A stretch of 6,805 nt of DNA from an uncultured Fibrobacterota bacterium (GTDB taxonomy: Bacteria; Fibrobacterota; Chitinivibrionia; Chitinivibrionales; Chitinispirillaceae). Positions 5,929 through 6,805 of the stretch are shown here, piece by piece. The notes under the pieces are model-generated. The model saw only the letters and a program-made list of their open reading frames with translations. It was not told where the DNA came from and ran no database searches. Location: contig CAISVC010000167.1 in the NCBI GenBank assembly GCA_903888815.1, positions 1 to 6,805 on the forward strand. Direction: 5' to 3'. The translations under genes were made by a program, and so were the position numbers. The first letter of the stretch is position 1; each line of letters opens with the position of its first letter.

Positions 5929-6805
5929 CACCTTCGTGAGGAAAAATGCCGGGCGTGGAAGGTTCTTCTGCGCAGCTGAAAAAACGGGATTCTTTTACTG
6001 GCGGTTTCATCAGCCGGCAGTTCGCAGGAAGCAAAACCCGGATATTCTTTTGCGTAAAATCGCCTGCCGATCAGGTATTCTATCCTTTTCAGGTATTGCG
6101 CTTCTTCAGGCGACACGAACGTGAGCGCGGTCCCCTTGTTCTCGGCCCGGCCGGTTCTGCCGACACGGTGGATATAATCCTCGGCGAACCGCGGTGTGTC
6201 ATAATTGACAACATGAGAAATACCGTCGATGTCGATGCCGCGAGAGGCGACATCCGTCGCCACGAGCACCTTGAAATCCCGTCGTTTGAACCCTTCAAGC
6301 GTCCTCTGCCGCTGGGACTGCGAGCGATTCGAGTGGATGGCGGCGGAACAGATGCCAGCGTTCACAAGGCGCCGGGCGATTTTGTCCGCTCCGTGCTTTG
6401 TCCGCGAAAAGACCAGCATGGATTCGATGCTCTCATTTTTAATGATATGGATAAGCACGTCGGTCTTTACGTGCTGCGGGACATTGTAAACCTGTTGTTC
6501 TACGGTGTCTACCGGAACAAATGGCCGGCCTATTTCGATCAGGTGCGGTTCCTTCTGGATATTTGCAACGAGCGAACGTACCTCTTGCGGCATGGTAGCT
6601 GAAAAAAGGAGCGTCTGCCGCTTGCGCGGAAGGAGGCCGATGATGGTGCGTACCGCATGAATGAACCCCATGTCGAACATCCGGTCCGCTTCATCAATCA
6701 CCAGGATCTCGATGCGCGAAAGATCGATGCTGTTGCGTGCCGAAAGGTCGAGGAGCCGGCCCGGTGTGGCAACCACGATATCGACGCCGTTTTTAAGGTT
6801 CCGGA
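5928..6805 (-). CDS. rhlE: DEAD-box RNA helicase, RhlE type, 5' end outside the window
   Basis: The reading frame is open from the right edge to a TGA at 5930-5928, giving the last 291 residues. Visible motifs in order: Ib (ATPGRLLDL), II (DEAD, 6684-6695), III (SAT, 6594-6602), IV (MLVFSRTKHGADKIA), V (VATDVASRGIDI) and VI (HRVGRTGR, 6147-6170). The Q motif, the Walker A region and the start lie outside. RTKHGAD, SAAIH and DEADRMFDMGFIH favour RhlE over CsdA, SrmB or RhlB. The C-terminal extension after the RecA-like core is short, ending in an Arg/His-rich tail (QLRRRTFHARHFSSRR), which could add nonspecific RNA binding. RhlE proteins unwind short RNA duplexes using ATP and affect ribosome assembly and RNA decay. 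The kinase gene srkA starts 10 nt downstream, so the two are probably cotranscribed. Exact subfamily is less certain than the DEAD-box assignment. Confidence 0.93.
   Translation of the reverse strand, partial: RNLKNGVDIVVATPGRLLDLSARNSIDLSRIEILVIDEADRMFDMGFIHAVRTIIGLLPRKRQTLLFSATMPQEVRSLVANIQKEPHLIEIGRPFVPVDTVEQQVYNVPQHVKTDVLIHIIKNESIESMLVFSRTKHGADKIARRLVNAGICSAAIHSNRSQSQRQRTLEGFKRRDFKVLVATDVASRGIDIDGISHVVNYDTPRFAEDYIHRVGRTGRAENKGTALTFVSPEEAQYLKRIEYLIGRRFYAKEYPGFASCELPADETASKRIPFFQLRRRTFHARHFSSRR

Noticed and set aside
5918..6034. A longer srkA with a start at 6034
   Set aside because: The extra 39 residues overlap the helicase end in another frame and do not match SrkA N-termini, and AAAGG supports the start at 5917.

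Overview
The window is a dense stretch of about 57% GC (by eye), seven protein genes in all, apparently from a Gram-negative-type bacterium. No RNA gene, insertion sequence, CRISPR array or prophage gene is visible. The lineage cannot be fixed from sequence alone. The mix of a DNA polymerase II, SrkA, RhlE, TypA and an uncharacterised fold-type I aminotransferase fits a proteobacterium or a Gram-negative phylum such as Fibrobacterota or Spirochaetota, but this is a guess.

Left part (1-3087). The 5' end of polB (family B DNA polymerase II) runs leftward off the window. It is divergent, across a 135-nt AT-rich intergenic region, from a rightward group of three genes: a 116-residue charged, helical, unrecognised protein (492-842); a membrane-anchored coiled-coil M23 metallopeptidase (910-1776); and a PLP-dependent class I/II aminotransferase (1786-3087). 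The M23 and aminotransferase genes are tightly linked, with 9 nt between them and the Shine-Dalgarno overlapping the stop codon. The small gene is separated from the M23 gene by 67 nt holding two potential hairpins.

Right part (3100-6805). A leftward group is transcribed in the order rhlE-type DEAD-box helicase (5' end outside the window), srkA-type kinase, typA/bipA GTPase. The gaps are 10 nt and 31 nt, and the srkA Shine-Dalgarno overlaps the helicase stop codon, so this looks like an operon. A perfect TATAAT in the 3' end of srkA may give typA its own promoter. typA converges on the aminotransferase with only 12 nt between the two stop codons.

Functionally, the leftward operon joins an RNA helicase and a translational GTPase, both of families tied to ribosome assembly and cold or stress adaptation, with a stress-response protein kinase. 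The rightward group points to cell-envelope (peptidoglycan) work plus amino-acid metabolism. No clearly new system is visible. The points most worth a second look are the kinase embedded in the helicase-GTPase operon, the perfect palindrome lying on the polB start codon, the altered G5 motif in TypA, and the unrecognised 116-residue gene.
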